Of a stretch of 54,035 bases of DNA, positions 6,635 through 16,573 are shown in pieces (position 1 is the first letter of the stretch; each line of letters starts with the position of its first letter). Location of the stretch: the NCBI GenBank assembly GCA_946550725.1, contig CAMNQX010000012.1, positions 1-54,035 of the forward strand, read 5' to 3'. The notes under the pieces were generated by a model. It was not told the DNA's origin. It did not search any database and was given only the letters and a program-made list of their open reading frames with translations. Position numbers and translations under genes: made by a program. The stretch is from an uncultured Clostridia bacterium. GTDB lineage: Bacteria > Bacillota > Clostridia > Oscillospirales > Oscillospiraceae.

Positions 6635-9382
6635 ATGCCTTCCTCTTCACAAAAGAAGCCGTCCCAGTCCCGCTCCGGGAGCGGAACGCGGAGCGCCTCG
6701 GGCAGCTCGTCCGCCCGCGGCTCGTCCTCCCGTTCCTCCGGCGGGAGCCGTAAAAGCCAACCGGCTCCCAAGCCCATCCGCCGGGAGGTGGGGGCGGTGG
6801 TATGCCTGTTCCTGGCCCTGTTCGCCGCCTTGGGGTATTTCGGACTGGACGGTATCTTCATCAACCTGCTCTCTGACGGCCTCAAGGGCCTCATCGGCTA
6901 CGGCTACTGGCTGATGCCGCCGCTGCTGCTGCTGTGCGCCTATATCCTGGCCTTCCACCGGGGCCGTCCCGTGCGGCTGCGCCTGTTTTGCGCGCTGATG
7001 TTCCCCGTGGTGCTGGGGGCGTTTTGCCACCTGACCCTGTGCAAGGTGGACTACCCCTGGGCCTGGGCCATGGTCAAGTCCCTGTGGACCGACGGGCTGG
7101 CCCTCCACTCCGGCGGCGTGCTGGGCGGACTGCTGTCCCTGTCGTTTTCGGCGGTGTTTTCCGCCATCGGCGCGGGGGTGGTGTTTGTGGTCCTGGCAGC
7201 TTTGTGCGCCCTGGGGATGTTCCACCTCAATGTGGTGGAGCTGGTGGAGTCCCTGCGCGCCCGTCCCCGCCGGGAGTACGATCCCGACGACTTCCCCGAG
7301 CCTGCCCCCAGGCCGGTGAAGGAGAAAAAGCCCCCCGTTCCCCGCACCGCCGCCACCACCCGTCCCAGCGACGTGGACATCCCTCTGGACGATGTTCCCC
7401 GTATGCATGTGGAGGTGGAGACTCCCCCCAAAAAGTCGGGTTTCTTTGACAAGGACCGGCGGGTACCCACCCCTGGCGAGTTTATCACCGGTGCGGCTTC
7501 CCGCCCGCCGAAAAAGGACAAGCGTCCTGCCGAGGACGCTCCCCTGGATATCCCTGAGGAACCGCCCGTGTGGGAGGAAGCGGCCGATCTGCCCGGTGAC
7601 GTGGACCTGGACGAGCTGGAGCCGCCCTTCACCGTCCCCTCCCCCGGCAAGCCCCTTTCCGCCGACGCCGACCCCGACGTGATGACCCCCGCCAAGCCTG
7701 TGACGGACAAGCCCCCTGAAAAGGTCACCGCCAAGGAGGCCAAGGCCGCCGCAGAGGAGGTCACCCAGGAGATCTCCCAGTCTCTGGAGCAGGCCGCCCC
7801 TGTGGCCTACCAGTACCCTCCCGTGTCTCTGCTGAGCCAGGAGTCTGGGGTGGAGGGCGGCCAGGCCCTGGGCGAGCTGAAAATGAACCAGGACCGTCTG
7901 GCGGAGACCATCCGCTCCTTCGGCGTGGACGCCAATATCGTCAACGTAGTCCGCGGCCCCTCGGTCACCCGCTATGAGATGGAGCTGGACCAGGGGGTCA
8001 AGCTGAGCCGGGTCACCAACCTGGCCGACGACATCGCTCTGGCGCTGGGCGCGGAGGCGGTGCGCATCGCCCCCATCCCCGACAAAATTTCCACCGTGGG
8101 CATCGAGGTCCCCAACAAGCTGGTGTCCACCGTCCACATCCACGACGTGATCGACTCCACCGCCTTCACCTCCAGCGCCTCCAAGGTGTCCTTCGCCGTG
8201 GGCAAGGACATCGGCGGCAACTGCATCGTGGGCAACATCGCCAAGCTCCCCCACCTTCTCATCGCAGGCACCACGGGCTCGGGCAAATCGGTGTGTACCA
8301 ACTCCCTCATCATCTCCCTCCTCTACAAGGCCACCCCGGAGGAGGTGCGCCTTATTATGGTGGACCCCAAGATGGTGGAGCTGGGCATCTATAACGGCAT
8401 CCCCCACCTACTCATCCCCGTAGTCACCGACCCCAAAAAGGCCGCCGGGGCGCTCCAGTGGGCGGTCACCGAGATGATGAAGCGCTACCGTGCCTTCTCC
8501 GAGGTGGGCGTGCGCGACCTGGCCTCCTACAACGCCAAGGCCGCCAAGACAGAGGGCATGGAGAAAATGCCCCAGGTGGTGGTGCTCATCGACGAGCTGG
8601 CCGACCTGATGCTGGTGGCCGCCAAGGAGGTGGAGGAATCCATCTGCCGGGTGGCCCAGATGGGCCGCGCCTCGGGGATGCACCTGGTCATCGCCACCCA
8701 GCGGCCCTCCGCCGACGTGATCACCGGCCTGATGAAGGCCAACATCCCCAGCCGCATCGCCTTCGCCGTGTCCTCATCCTTGGAATCCCGCATCATCCTG
8801 GACACCACCGGCGCGGAAAAGCTGGTGGGCAAGGGCGACATGCTCTGGTTCCCCCTGGGGGCGGGCAAGCCCCACCGGGTGCAGGGCTGCTTCGTCTCCG
8901 ACGAGGAAGTGGCCGCCGTGGTGGATTTTGTGAAACAAAGCGGCAGCGCGGAATATGATGAAGCAGTCATGGAAGAGATCGACCGCAACGCCCAGGAGAA
9001 GGAAAAAGGCTCCAAGGGCGCGGGCGGCGGTTCCTCCGCGGGCGGCGACGAGGGCGCGGACTACGACGAGCTGCTTCCCGCCGCCATCGAAGTAGTGGTG
9101 GAAATGGGCCAGGCCTCCGTGTCCATGCTCCAGCGGCGCTTGAAGCTGGGCTACGGACGGGCCGCGCGACTGGTGGACCAGATGGAGGAAAAGGGCGTGG
9201 TGGGTCCCTTCGAGGGCGCCAAGCCCCGTCAGGTGCTGGTCACCAAGGAGCAGTGGCAGGAGATGCAGTACCGCCAGGGGCTGTCCCCTGCGCCCTCTGC
9301 GCCCGCTCCCGCCGAGCCCCCCTTGGACGATCCCGATCTGCCCCCCTTCGACCTGGAGGACGAACCCTCTGACGACAATTAA
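6635..9382 (+). CDS. ftsK: FtsK/SpoIIIE DNA translocase
   Basis: The 915-residue protein pumps chromosomal DNA through the division or sporulation septum. I chose ATG 6635, nine bases after AGGAG. Domains: a Ser/Arg-rich N-terminus (1-50); several membrane helices (about 50-200); a long Pro/Asp-rich linker (about 205-400); then the motor with the beta-domain (GPSVTRYEMELDQGVKLSRV), Walker A GTTGSGKS near residue 545 and Walker B VVVLIDELADLM near 650. A C-terminal winged-helix gamma domain (QASVSMLQRRLKLGYGRAAR) is followed by a Pro/Asp tail. It lies between uppP and ddl in the same operon. FtsK and SpoIIIE roles cannot be separated from sequence alone. Confidence 0.95.
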   Translation: MPSSSQKKPSQSRSGSGTRSASGSSSARGSSSRSSGGSRKSQPAPKPIRREVGAVVCLFLALFAALGYFGLDGIFINLLSDGLKGLIGYGYWLMPPLLLLCAYILAFHRGRPVRLRLFCALMFPVVLGAFCHLTLCKVDYPWAWAMVKSLWTDGLALHSGGVLGGLLSLSFSAVFSAIGAGVVFVVLAALCALGMFHLNVVELVESLRARPRREYDPDDFPEPAPRPVKEKKPPVPRTAATTRPSDVDIPLDDVPRMHVEVETPPKKSGFFDKDRRVPTPGEFITGAASRPPKKDKRPAEDAPLDIPEEPPVWEEAADLPGDVDLDELEPPFTVPSPGKPLSADADPDVMTPAKPVTDKPPEKVTAKEAKAAAEEVTQEISQSLEQAAPVAYQYPPVSLLSQESGVEGGQALGELKMNQDRLAETIRSFGVDANIVNVVRGPSVTRYEMELDQGVKLSRVTNLADDIALALGAEAVRIAPIPDKISTVGIEVPNKLVSTVHIHDVIDSTAFTSSASKVSFAVGKDIGGNCIVGNIAKLPHLLIAGTTGSGKSVCTNSLIISLLYKATPEEVRLIMVDPKMVELGIYNGIPHLLIPVVTDPKKAAGALQWAVTEMMKRYRAFSEVGVRDLASYNAKAAKTEGMEKMPQVVVLIDELADLMLVAAKEVEESICRVAQMGRASGMHLVIATQRPSADVITGLMKANIPSRIAFAVSSSLESRIILDTTGAEKLVGKGDMLWFPLGAGKPHRVQGCFVSDEEVAAVVDFVKQSGSAEYDEAVMEEIDRNAQEKEKGSKGAGGGSSAGGDEGADYDELLPAAIEVVVEMGQASVSMLQRRLKLGYGRAARLVDQMEEKGVVGPFEGAKPRQVLVTKEQWQEMQYRQGLSPAPSAPAPAEPPLDDPDLPPFDLEDEPSDDN

Positions 9383-9403
9383 CTCCCATTGGAGGCTCTG
9401 CGT

Positions 9404-10444
9404 ATGAATGTCATCGTATTGGCCGGAGGACTGAGCACGGAGCGAAACGTCTCCCTCTCCTCCGGGGCCAAGGTGTGCCAGGCCCTCACTCAGCTGGGCC
9501 ACAAGGCCGCGCTGGTGGATCTGTTTCTGGGCCTGGAGAACTACGGCCAGCCCTATGACCGCATCTTCGACACCCCGCCCCTCTTGCCCCCCACCGGCAT
9601 CGGCGGGACCGCCCCCGATCTGGACGCGGTGAAGGCAAGCCGCCGGGACAAGAGCCGCAAGGTGTTCGGCCCCGGCGTGCTGGAGGTCTGCTCCATGGCG
9701 GACGTGGTGTTCCTGGGCCTCCACGGTGCCTGCGGCGAGGACGGCAAGGTCCAGGCTGCCTTCGACCTGCTGGGCATCCCCTATACTGGCAGCGGCTATC
9801 TGGGCAGCGCCATCGCTATGGACAAGGACTTCACCAAGCGTCTGGCCCGGGCCGAGGGGGTGCTCACCCCCGACTGGCGGTATGTGGCCGTGACCGCAGG
9901 GTCTCTGGATGAGCTGACCGCCGAGCTGGCCCTCCCCTGCGTGGTCAAGGTGCCCACCGGCGGCTCCTCCATCGGCGTAACCATCTGCCGGGACCGGGAA
10001 GCGCTGAAAAAAGCCCTGTCCGACGGTCTTGGACAGCGGCTTTTGGTGGAGGAATACATCGACGGCCGGGAGTTCTCCTGCGGCGTGTTGGACGACCAGG
10101 CCCTGCCCCCCATTGAGATCATCCCCAAGGAGGGCTTTTACGACTACCAAAACAAGTATCAGCCCGGGGCCACTGTGGAGGTGTGCCCGGCGGAGATCAC
10201 CTTCGCCGCCGCCCACATCATGAAGGACGCTGCCCTGCGGGTCCACCGGCTTTTGGGCCTCAGCGCGTATTCCCGCAGCGATTTTCTCATGACCGAAGCC
10301 GGGGACATCTACTTCCTGGAGGTCAACACCCTCCCCGGAATGACCCCCACCAGCCTCATCCCTCAGGAGGCCCAGGCGGTGGGTATCTCTTATCAGCAGC
10401 TGTGCCAGAAGCTCTTGGACCTGGCCCTGCGGGAAAGGGGTTGA
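9404..10444 (+). CDS. ddl: D-alanine--D-alanine ligase
   Basis: The 346-residue ATP-grasp ligase joins two D-alanines for the peptidoglycan precursor. The start is ATG 9404, eight bases after GGAGG; the upstream TTG has no site. It shows the N-terminal VIVLAGGLSTERNVSLSSG (family GGxSxEHEVSL), the substrate motif GLHGACGEDGKVQ, the ATP-grasp core (CVVKVPTGGSSIGVTIC) and the C-terminal metal-binding EVNTLPGMTPTSLIP. It sits directly before murF, which uses its product, and overlaps neither neighbour. Confidence 0.96.
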   Translation: MNVIVLAGGLSTERNVSLSSGAKVCQALTQLGHKAALVDLFLGLENYGQPYDRIFDTPPLLPPTGIGGTAPDLDAVKASRRDKSRKVFGPGVLEVCSMADVVFLGLHGACGEDGKVQAAFDLLGIPYTGSGYLGSAIAMDKDFTKRLARAEGVLTPDWRYVAVTAGSLDELTAELALPCVVKVPTGGSSIGVTICRDREALKKALSDGLGQRLLVEEYIDGREFSCGVLDDQALPPIEIIPKEGFYDYQNKYQPGATVEVCPAEITFAAAHIMKDAALRVHRLLGLSAYSRSDFLMTEAGDIYFLEVNTLPGMTPTSLIPQEAQAVGISYQQLCQKLLDLALRERG

Positions 10445-10450
10445 GCCACA

Positions 10451-11857
10451 ATGGAAGATGTTACCCTGGCCCAGCTCGCCCAGGCCACCGGCGGCGTTTT
10501 ACTGGGCGACGCCCACCCGTTCACCCCCGTCTCCACCGTCTGCTACGACACCCGGGAGCTGCAGGCCGGAGACGTGTTCCTCCCCCTGGTGGGAGAGCGG
10601 GCCGACGGCCACACGTTTATCGACCAGGCGCTGAAAAAGGGGGCAGCAGCGGTCTTTACCGCCCGCAAGCCCGCCGACCTGGCGCCTGGTAAGGGCTATA
10701 TCCTGGTGGAGGACACCGCCGACGTCCCCCGGGCGCTGGCGGCGTGGTACCGGGCGCGGTTCGCCATCCCCTTCGTCTCCATCACCGGCAGCGTAGGAAA
10801 AACCACCACCAAGGACATGGTGGTGGCTGTGCTCAGCGAGAAATTCTCCGTCCACAAGACCCCCGGCAACCACAACAACACCCTGGGAGTGCCCATGGCT
10901 CTACTGGACCTGACTGCGGAGCATCAGGTCAGCGTCATTGAGATGGGCATGAACCACACCGGCGAGATCGACTTCATCAGCGCCCTGGTCCAGCCCAAGC
11001 TGGCCCTCATCACCAACATCGGCGACGCCCACATTGAGAACTTAGGCTCCCGGGAGGGCATCCTGGCCGCCAAGGCGGAGGTGTTTGCCCACATGGACGA
11101 TGACGGTCTCGCCATCCTCAACGGCGACGACGAGCTGCTCATGACCCTGAAGGGCAAGCTGAAGCAGAAGATCGTCACCTGTGGCGCGTCCCCCTACAAC
11201 GACTACTATGTGACCGATCTGGACCGCGACCTGGCCACCGACGTACTTCACTGCGTCCTCCACACCCCCAAGGCCACCGCGGAGCTGACCATTCCCGCCG
11301 TGGGCGACTACATGATCTACCCCGTCCTTATGGCCGCCGCCGTGGGCGAGCAGCTGGGCATGACCGGGGAGGAGATCGCCCGTGGCGTTCTCCGCTACGC
11401 CCCCACCAAAATGCGCATGAACGTCATCGACCGGGGGGCGCAGGTGCGCATCCTGGATGACAGCTACAACGCCAACCCCCAGTCCATGCGGGCGGGGCTG
11501 CAGACCCTGGCCTCCACCCAGCGGGACTTCAAGATCGCCATTTTGGGCGACATGCTGGAGCTTGGCCCCCTGGGTCCGGGCATGCACGCCATGATCGGCC
11601 AGATCATCGCGGAAAACCATATCAACTGCCTGGTGGCCATTGGGGAACTGGCCCGCCACACCGCCCAGGCCGCTGAGGACGCCCAGGTGCCCCAGGTCTA
11701 CTGGTTCGAGACAAAGGAGGAGGCCCTGCCCACCATCGCCAAGCTGGTGGAACCCGGCTCAGCGATCCTGGTCAAGGCCTCCCGCAGAATGGCGTTTGAG
11801 GAGATCGTGCAGTATCTCGTTTCCATCACCCCGGAAAAAGAGCAGCCAACGCCGTAG
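10451..11857 (+). CDS. murF: UDP-MurNAc-tripeptide--D-Ala-D-Ala ligase MurF
   Basis: The 468-residue cytoplasmic ligase adds D-Ala-D-Ala to the UDP-muramyl tripeptide. The N-terminal domain binds the nucleotide sugar. The ATP site reads ITGSVGKTTTKDMV (about residues 112-125). The central Mur-ligase region includes NHNNTLGVPMALL and MGMNHTGEIDFI. The C-terminal domain contains ILDDSYNANPQSM, typical for MurF. Length is normal. It is the last gene of the envelope operon, and its 3' end overlaps the convergent mtnA gene by 32 bp. Confidence 0.96.
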   Translation: MEDVTLAQLAQATGGVLLGDAHPFTPVSTVCYDTRELQAGDVFLPLVGERADGHTFIDQALKKGAAAVFTARKPADLAPGKGYILVEDTADVPRALAAWYRARFAIPFVSITGSVGKTTTKDMVVAVLSEKFSVHKTPGNHNNTLGVPMALLDLTAEHQVSVIEMGMNHTGEIDFISALVQPKLALITNIGDAHIENLGSREGILAAKAEVFAHMDDDGLAILNGDDELLMTLKGKLKQKIVTCGASPYNDYYVTDLDRDLATDVLHCVLHTPKATAELTIPAVGDYMIYPVLMAAAVGEQLGMTGEEIARGVLRYAPTKMRMNVIDRGAQVRILDDSYNANPQSMRAGLQTLASTQRDFKIAILGDMLELGPLGPGMHAMIGQIIAENHINCLVAIGELARHTAQAAEDAQVPQVYWFETKEEALPTIAKLVEPGSAILVKASRRMAFEEIVQYLVSITPEKEQPTP

Positions 11858-12839
11858 AAAACGGCGGGTAGAGCACCCCTTTTTCGGTGATGATACCGGT
11901 GACCAGCCCGTTGGGGGTCACGTCGAAGGCGGGATTGTATACCGCCGCCTCCAAGGGCGCGGTCTGGGTCTCGCCCAGAAAAGAAAGCTCTCGGCCGTCC
12001 CGCTGCTCAATGGGAATACCTGTCCCGTCGGCCAGGCCCATGTCGATGCTGGAGGTGGGCAGGGCCACATAGAACGGCACGCCGTGATAGCGGCAGTTCA
12101 CCGCCACCGAGTAGGTGCCGATCTTGTTGGCAAAGTCCCCGTTGGCGGCCATGCGGTCGCACCCCACCACCGCCAGGTCGATCTTCCCCAACCCCATCAG
12201 CGACGCGGCCATGTTGTCGGCGATGACGGTAACGGGGATGCCGTCCGCGGCCAGCTCGTAGGCCGTCAGGCGGGAGCCTTGCAGCAGGGGCCGGGTCTCG
12301 TCGGCGTACACCATCTCCACCTTCCCCTGGGCGTGGGCGGCCCGGATGACTCCCAGGGCCGTGCCGATGCCGTCGGTGGCCAACGCGCCGGCGTTGCAGT
12401 GGGTGAGGATGCGGCTCCCCGCCTTCACCACCTCCGCCCCAAAGGCCCCTATGGCCTCATTCATAGCCACGTTCTCCCGGCGGATGTCCTCCGCCTCCCC
12501 GATGAGGGCGGCGGGATCGTCCCCCACAGCCCGGCGTTTCGCCTCCATCCGCTCCAAGGCCCAAAAGAGGTTCACCGCCGTGGGGCGGCTGTTCCAAAGG
12601 GCGGTTTTGGCCTCGTCCATGCGGAGGACAAAGTCCTCCCGCCCGTGGAACTCCAGTCCCGCCAGGGCGTAGGCATATGCCGCCGCCACCCCGATCAGCG
12701 GTGCGCCCCGCACCGCCAGACGGCGGATATCCTCCACCACAGGGCGGTAGTCCCGGTAGGTGTTCCACTTGACCCGGGCGGGGAGCAGAGTCTGGTCCAA
12801 GAGACACAAGGCGTTGCCTTGCCAGCGCAGGGCTTCCAT
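11826..12839 (-). CDS. mtnA: Methylthioribose-1-phosphate isomerase
   Basis: The 337-residue isomerase converts 5-methylthioribose-1-phosphate to the ribulose form in methionine salvage or related 5'-deoxynucleoside disposal. Family features are visible: RLAVRGAPLIG near residue 40, the catalytic-Cys loop ILTHCNAGALATDG near 152-165, and the catalytic-Asp segment VVGCDRMAANGDFANKIGTY near 233-252. No other mtn genes are nearby, so the pathway must be completed elsewhere or the enzyme serves as a stand-alone salvage step. It is a single leftward gene, tail-to-tail with murF with overlapping ends. Confidence 0.95.
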   Translation of the reverse strand: MEALRWQGNALCLLDQTLLPARVKWNTYRDYRPVVEDIRRLAVRGAPLIGVAAAYAYALAGLEFHGREDFVLRMDEAKTALWNSRPTAVNLFWALERMEAKRRAVGDDPAALIGEAEDIRRENVAMNEAIGAFGAEVVKAGSRILTHCNAGALATDGIGTALGVIRAAHAQGKVEMVYADETRPLLQGSRLTAYELAADGIPVTVIADNMAASLMGLGKIDLAVVGCDRMAANGDFANKIGTYSVAVNCRYHGVPFYVALPTSSIDMGLADGTGIPIEQRDGRELSFLGETQTAPLEAAVYNPAFDVTPNGLVTGIITEKGVLYPPFSTALAALFPG

Positions 12840-12904
12840 AGCATGACCTCTTTCTTGTTGCGGTTTGCTTGTATCCTATCACACTTTTACCCAGGAGTAA
12901 ACAG

Positions 12905-14827
12905 ATGATCGAATTATCCGTCACAAACCTGCGCCACGGCTTTGAAGTGGGGCAAAACATATTTGAGGACGTCACCTTCCAGGTGGACACTGGGGAGCGG
13001 GTGGGCCTGCTGGGCCACAACGGCGCGGGCAAGACCACCCTCTTTCGGATGCTCTGCGGGGAGCTCATCCCCGACGGCGGCTCCATCTCCCTGGCAAAGG
13101 GCTGCCGGGTGGGCCTCATTTCCCAAATCCCCGTCTACCCCGACGGCTACACCGTGGAGGATGTATTGAACACCGCCTTCCAGCGGCTCCGGGACATGGA
13201 GGCGCAGCTCTCCGCCCTGGCCGCCCAGCTGTCCGAGACCCCGGAGGACAAGGCCCTGCTGGCGAAATACGACGCGCTGACGGCAGAGTATGAACACGCC
13301 GGGGGGTACGACACCGCCACCCCCCTCAACAAGGTCACGGCGGGCCTTGGAATCCCCCAGGCCATGCGGGAGCAGGAGTTTGCCGCCCTCTCCGGCGGGG
13401 AGAAAACACGGGTCAACCTGGCCCGCCTCATTTTGGAGGACACCGACCTTCTCTTACTGGACGAGCCTACCAACCACCTGGACCTCCACGCCACCGAATG
13501 GCTGGAGAGCTACCTCAGCAGGTTCAAGGGTACCGTCCTCGCCATCTCCCACGACCGCTACTTCTTAGACCGGGTGGTGGACCGCATCGTGGAGCTGGAG
13601 GAGGGTAAGGCCAACTTCTACGCCGGGAACTACTCCTTCTACGTGGTGGAAAAGAAGCGCCGCTTCGACGAACAGCTCAAACGCTACGAGAAGGAGCAGG
13701 CCAAGCTGGAACAGCTCCAGGCGGCGGTGGACAAGCTCCACCTCTGGGCCTTCATGGGCAACGACAAGCTCCACAAGCGGGCCTTTTCCATGGAAAAGCG
13801 CATGGAGAAAATGCGCACCACCGACAAGCCCAAGGAGCGCAAGGCTATGACCGCCTCCTTCGGGGAGCGGGAGTTCCACGGCGACGAGGTGTTCTCCACC
13901 GTGGGCCTCTCCAAGTCCTTTGGGGACCGCACCCTCTTTCATGACGTGAATCTGGTGGTGGCCGGCGGGGAGCGCATCGCCCTTTTGGGGGACAACGGCA
14001 CGGGCAAGTCCACCTTCCTGAAAATTCTTCTCGGCGAGGAGCCTCCCACCTCCGGCCTGGTGCGCTTCGGACCCACGGTGAAGGTGGGCTACCTCCCTCA
14101 GCAGGTGGTCTTTGACCACCCGGAGCGCAATCTGGTGGACACCATGCTCTACGGCTGCAACTGCTCCACCCAGGAGGCCCGGGACCGTCTGGCGGCGTTC
14201 CAGTTCCGGGGGGAGGACGTGTTCAAGACCGTCGCCTCCCTCTCCGGCGGAGAAAAGAGCCGCCTGCGCCTTTGTATGCTCATGGATGAGAAGATCAACC
14301 TTCTCATTTTGGACGAGCCGACCAACCACCTGGACATCGCCAGCCGGGAGTGGATGGAGGGGGCCATCGACGGGTTTGAAGGCTGCCTCCTGCTGGTCTC
14401 CCACGACCGCTATTTCATCGACCGCTTCGCCCAGCGGGTGTGGACCATCGAGGACCAACGCATCAGCGACTTCAAGGGGGACTATCAGGAGTACCTGACG
14501 GCCCAGGAAAAGGGAAAGCTGTCCGTAGGGGCCGGTGTCCCCACCGGCCCGTCCGCAAAAACGGAGGCCCCGCCCAAGGCGGACAAACCCAAACGCCCCG
14601 GCGGCACCAAGTACCTGGAAAAGGAGGTGGCCGCCGCGGAGCGGGCGGTGGCCAAGGCGGAGGAGGAGATGGACGAGCTGGCCTGCGCCATCGACGACGC
14701 CGCCAGCGACTATTTGAAGCTTCAGGAGCTGTACGAGCGGCGGGAAAAGCTGGACGATGAGATCGCGCACCTGTACACCGTCTGGGAGAAGCTGGCGGCG
14801 GAGCTGGAGGAGGCGAAGGGAACATGA
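12905..14827 (+). CDS. ABC-F family ATPase
   Basis: The 640-residue protein has two ATP-binding cassettes and no membrane segments, as in ABC-F ribosome-associated factors. Start: ATG 12905 after CAGGAG. Cassette 1 has Walker A GHNGAGKTT (about residue 37), signature LSGGEKTRVNLARL and Walker B LLLLDEPTNHLDL. A basic helical linker (about 240-310) follows, then cassette 2 with GDNGTGKST, LSGGEKSRLRLCML and LLILDEPTNHLDI. The C-terminal extension (about 545-640) is charged and coiled-coil. It resembles the YdiF-type housekeeping subgroup; antibiotic resistance cannot be concluded. Its stop overlaps the next start (ATGA). Confidence 0.93.
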   Translation: MIELSVTNLRHGFEVGQNIFEDVTFQVDTGERVGLLGHNGAGKTTLFRMLCGELIPDGGSISLAKGCRVGLISQIPVYPDGYTVEDVLNTAFQRLRDMEAQLSALAAQLSETPEDKALLAKYDALTAEYEHAGGYDTATPLNKVTAGLGIPQAMREQEFAALSGGEKTRVNLARLILEDTDLLLLDEPTNHLDLHATEWLESYLSRFKGTVLAISHDRYFLDRVVDRIVELEEGKANFYAGNYSFYVVEKKRRFDEQLKRYEKEQAKLEQLQAAVDKLHLWAFMGNDKLHKRAFSMEKRMEKMRTTDKPKERKAMTASFGEREFHGDEVFSTVGLSKSFGDRTLFHDVNLVVAGGERIALLGDNGTGKSTFLKILLGEEPPTSGLVRFGPTVKVGYLPQQVVFDHPERNLVDTMLYGCNCSTQEARDRLAAFQFRGEDVFKTVASLSGGEKSRLRLCMLMDEKINLLILDEPTNHLDIASREWMEGAIDGFEGCLLLVSHDRYFIDRFAQRVWTIEDQRISDFKGDYQEYLTAQEKGKLSVGAGVPTGPSAKTEAPPKADKPKRPGGTKYLEKEVAAAERAVAKAEEEMDELACAIDDAASDYLKLQELYERREKLDDEIAHLYTVWEKLAAELEEAKGT

Positions 14828-15471
14828 ACACAAAACCTTACAAGCCCTATGGAGGACGGCGGCGCCATCTTTGGCTCAAGGTCCTGCTGGCCCTCGTTCT
14901 GACCGCCGTCCTGGTCTTCGCGGGGCTGGAGGTCTTTATCGCCGTCCACAGCCGCACCCAGATCGTGGGCCAGCCGCAGACTATGGTCATCTTCGGCTGC
15001 CAGATGAAACAGGACGGGCCATCCGTCCTGCTCCGCGACCGCCTGGACACCGCCCTCACCTATCTGGAGGACCACCCGGACATGACCGTCATCGTCACCG
15101 GAGGCAAGGGGGACGACGAGCACCAGAGCGAGGCCCAGGGGATGTACGACTACCTGGTGGCCCACGGGGTGGACGGGGGCCGCATCTACAAGGAGGACCG
15201 GTCCTTCAACACCTGGGAGAACGTGACCTTTACCCGCGCCCTCATGGAGCGCATTGACCTGAGCTGCACGGGTTGGGAAGAAAGCTGCCGCTTTATCCTG
15301 GTCTCCAACGGCTTCCATCTGGCCCGCATCCAGCTTTTGTGGGAGCGAGCCAACCCCGGGGGGCTGGCCCCCGCCACCCTGGCCGCCCCGGTGAGCCACG
15401 CGCCCTCGGCGGTGCGGATGTTCTTCCGGGAGCCGCTGGCCCTGGTCAAATCCGCCCTTTTTGACCGCTGA
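14824..15471 (+). CDS. DUF218 (YdcF/SanA/ElyC-like) membrane protein
   Basis: The 215-residue protein has a basic N-terminus, one membrane helix (about residues 18-40, LLALVLTAVLVFAGLEVFI) and a DUF218 domain outside. The conserved parts MVIFGCQMKQDGPS, VIVTGGKGDDE, EDRSFNTWENVTFT and ILVSNGFHLARIQLL match the family's active-site-like loops. DUF218 proteins are tied to envelope and lipid-carrier functions in other bacteria, but the reaction here is not established. It is translationally coupled to the ABC-F gene and ends 16 bp before prfA. Confidence 0.88.
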   Translation: MNTKPYKPYGGRRRHLWLKVLLALVLTAVLVFAGLEVFIAVHSRTQIVGQPQTMVIFGCQMKQDGPSVLLRDRLDTALTYLEDHPDMTVIVTGGKGDDEHQSEAQGMYDYLVAHGVDGGRIYKEDRSFNTWENVTFTRALMERIDLSCTGWEESCRFILVSNGFHLARIQLLWERANPGGLAPATLAAPVSHAPSAVRMFFREPLALVKSALFDR

Positions 15472-15487
15472 GGAAAGGAGCGCGCCC

Positions 15488-16552
15488 ATGGAGGACAAAC
15501 TAAAGGCATTGGAAGCCCGCTATTCCCAGATCCAGGCTCAGCTGGGCGCGGCGGAGACCTACGACGACCCCGCCCTGGTGGCCAAGCTCAACAAGGAACA
15601 GCGGGAGCTGGAACCCATCGTCAACGCCTTTCTGGCCTTCCAAAAGGCCAAGCGGGACATGGCGGAGGCCCAGGAGCTGATGGGCGACCCGGAGCTGAAG
15701 GACATGGCCCAGGAGGAGTACCAAGCCGCCCACGACGCGTTGCCGGAGCTGGAAAACCGGCTCAAGCTGCTTCTGCTCCCCCGGGACCCCAATGACGACA
15801 AAAGCGTCATCGTGGAGCTTCGCGCCGGGGTGGGGGGCGAGGAATCCGCCCTCTTTGCCCACTCCCTTTTTCGGATGTACTCCATGTACGCCCAGGCCAA
15901 GGGCTGGAGCGTGGAGGTCATGTCCGCCAATGAGACCGAGCTGGGCGGCGTGAAGGAGCTGGTGTTCCTCATCCAGGGGGACGGGGTCTACTCCAAAATG
16001 AAGTTTGAAAGCGGCGTCCACCGGGTCCAGCGGGTCCCGGAGACGGAATCGGGTGGCCGGGTCCACACCTCCACCGCCACCGTGGCGGTGCTCCCCGAGG
16101 TGGACGAGGTGGAGGTGGACATTGACCCTGCCGACATTGAAATGCAGGTGTTCCGCTCCTCCGGCGCGGGGGGCCAGCACGTGAACAAGACCTCCTCCGC
16201 CGTGCGGCTCATCCACAAGCCCAGCGGCCTGGTGGTGGAGTGCCAGCAGGAGCGCAGCCAGTTCCAAAACCGGGACAAGGCCATGCTCATGCTCCGCAGT
16301 AAGCTCTACGAGCAGGCCCAGACAGCCCAGACCGACGCCATCACCCAGGAGCGGCGCAGCCAGGTGGGCACGGGGATGCGCAACGAGCGCATCCGCACCT
16401 ACAACTTCCCCCAGGGCCGCCTCACCGACCACCGGGTGGGCCTGACCCTTTATAAGCTGGACGCCGTGATGAACGGCGACCTGGACGAGATCATCGACGC
16501 GCTGCGTGCCGCCGCCCAGGCGGAGCAGCTGAAACAACAAGCGGCCCAGTAA
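15488..16552 (+). CDS. prfA: Peptide chain release factor 1
   Basis: The 354-residue factor ends translation at UAA and UAG. The start is ATG 15488 after GAAAGGAGCG. It has an N-terminal helical domain, the PxT-type stop-codon motif region (RVPETESGGRVHTSTATV), and the catalytic GGQ loop SSGAGGQHVNKTSSAVRL near residue 225. The C-terminal NFPQGRLTDHR is typical. No prmC methyltransferase gene lies next to it here. Confidence 0.97.
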   Translation: MEDKLKALEARYSQIQAQLGAAETYDDPALVAKLNKEQRELEPIVNAFLAFQKAKRDMAEAQELMGDPELKDMAQEEYQAAHDALPELENRLKLLLLPRDPNDDKSVIVELRAGVGGEESALFAHSLFRMYSMYAQAKGWSVEVMSANETELGGVKELVFLIQGDGVYSKMKFESGVHRVQRVPETESGGRVHTSTATVAVLPEVDEVEVDIDPADIEMQVFRSSGAGGQHVNKTSSAVRLIHKPSGLVVECQQERSQFQNRDKAMLMLRSKLYEQAQTAQTDAITQERRSQVGTGMRNERIRTYNFPQGRLTDHRVGLTLYKLDAVMNGDLDEIIDALRAAAQAEQLKQQAAQ

Positions 16553-16573
16553 GACCGCCAAGGAGGACATCTT

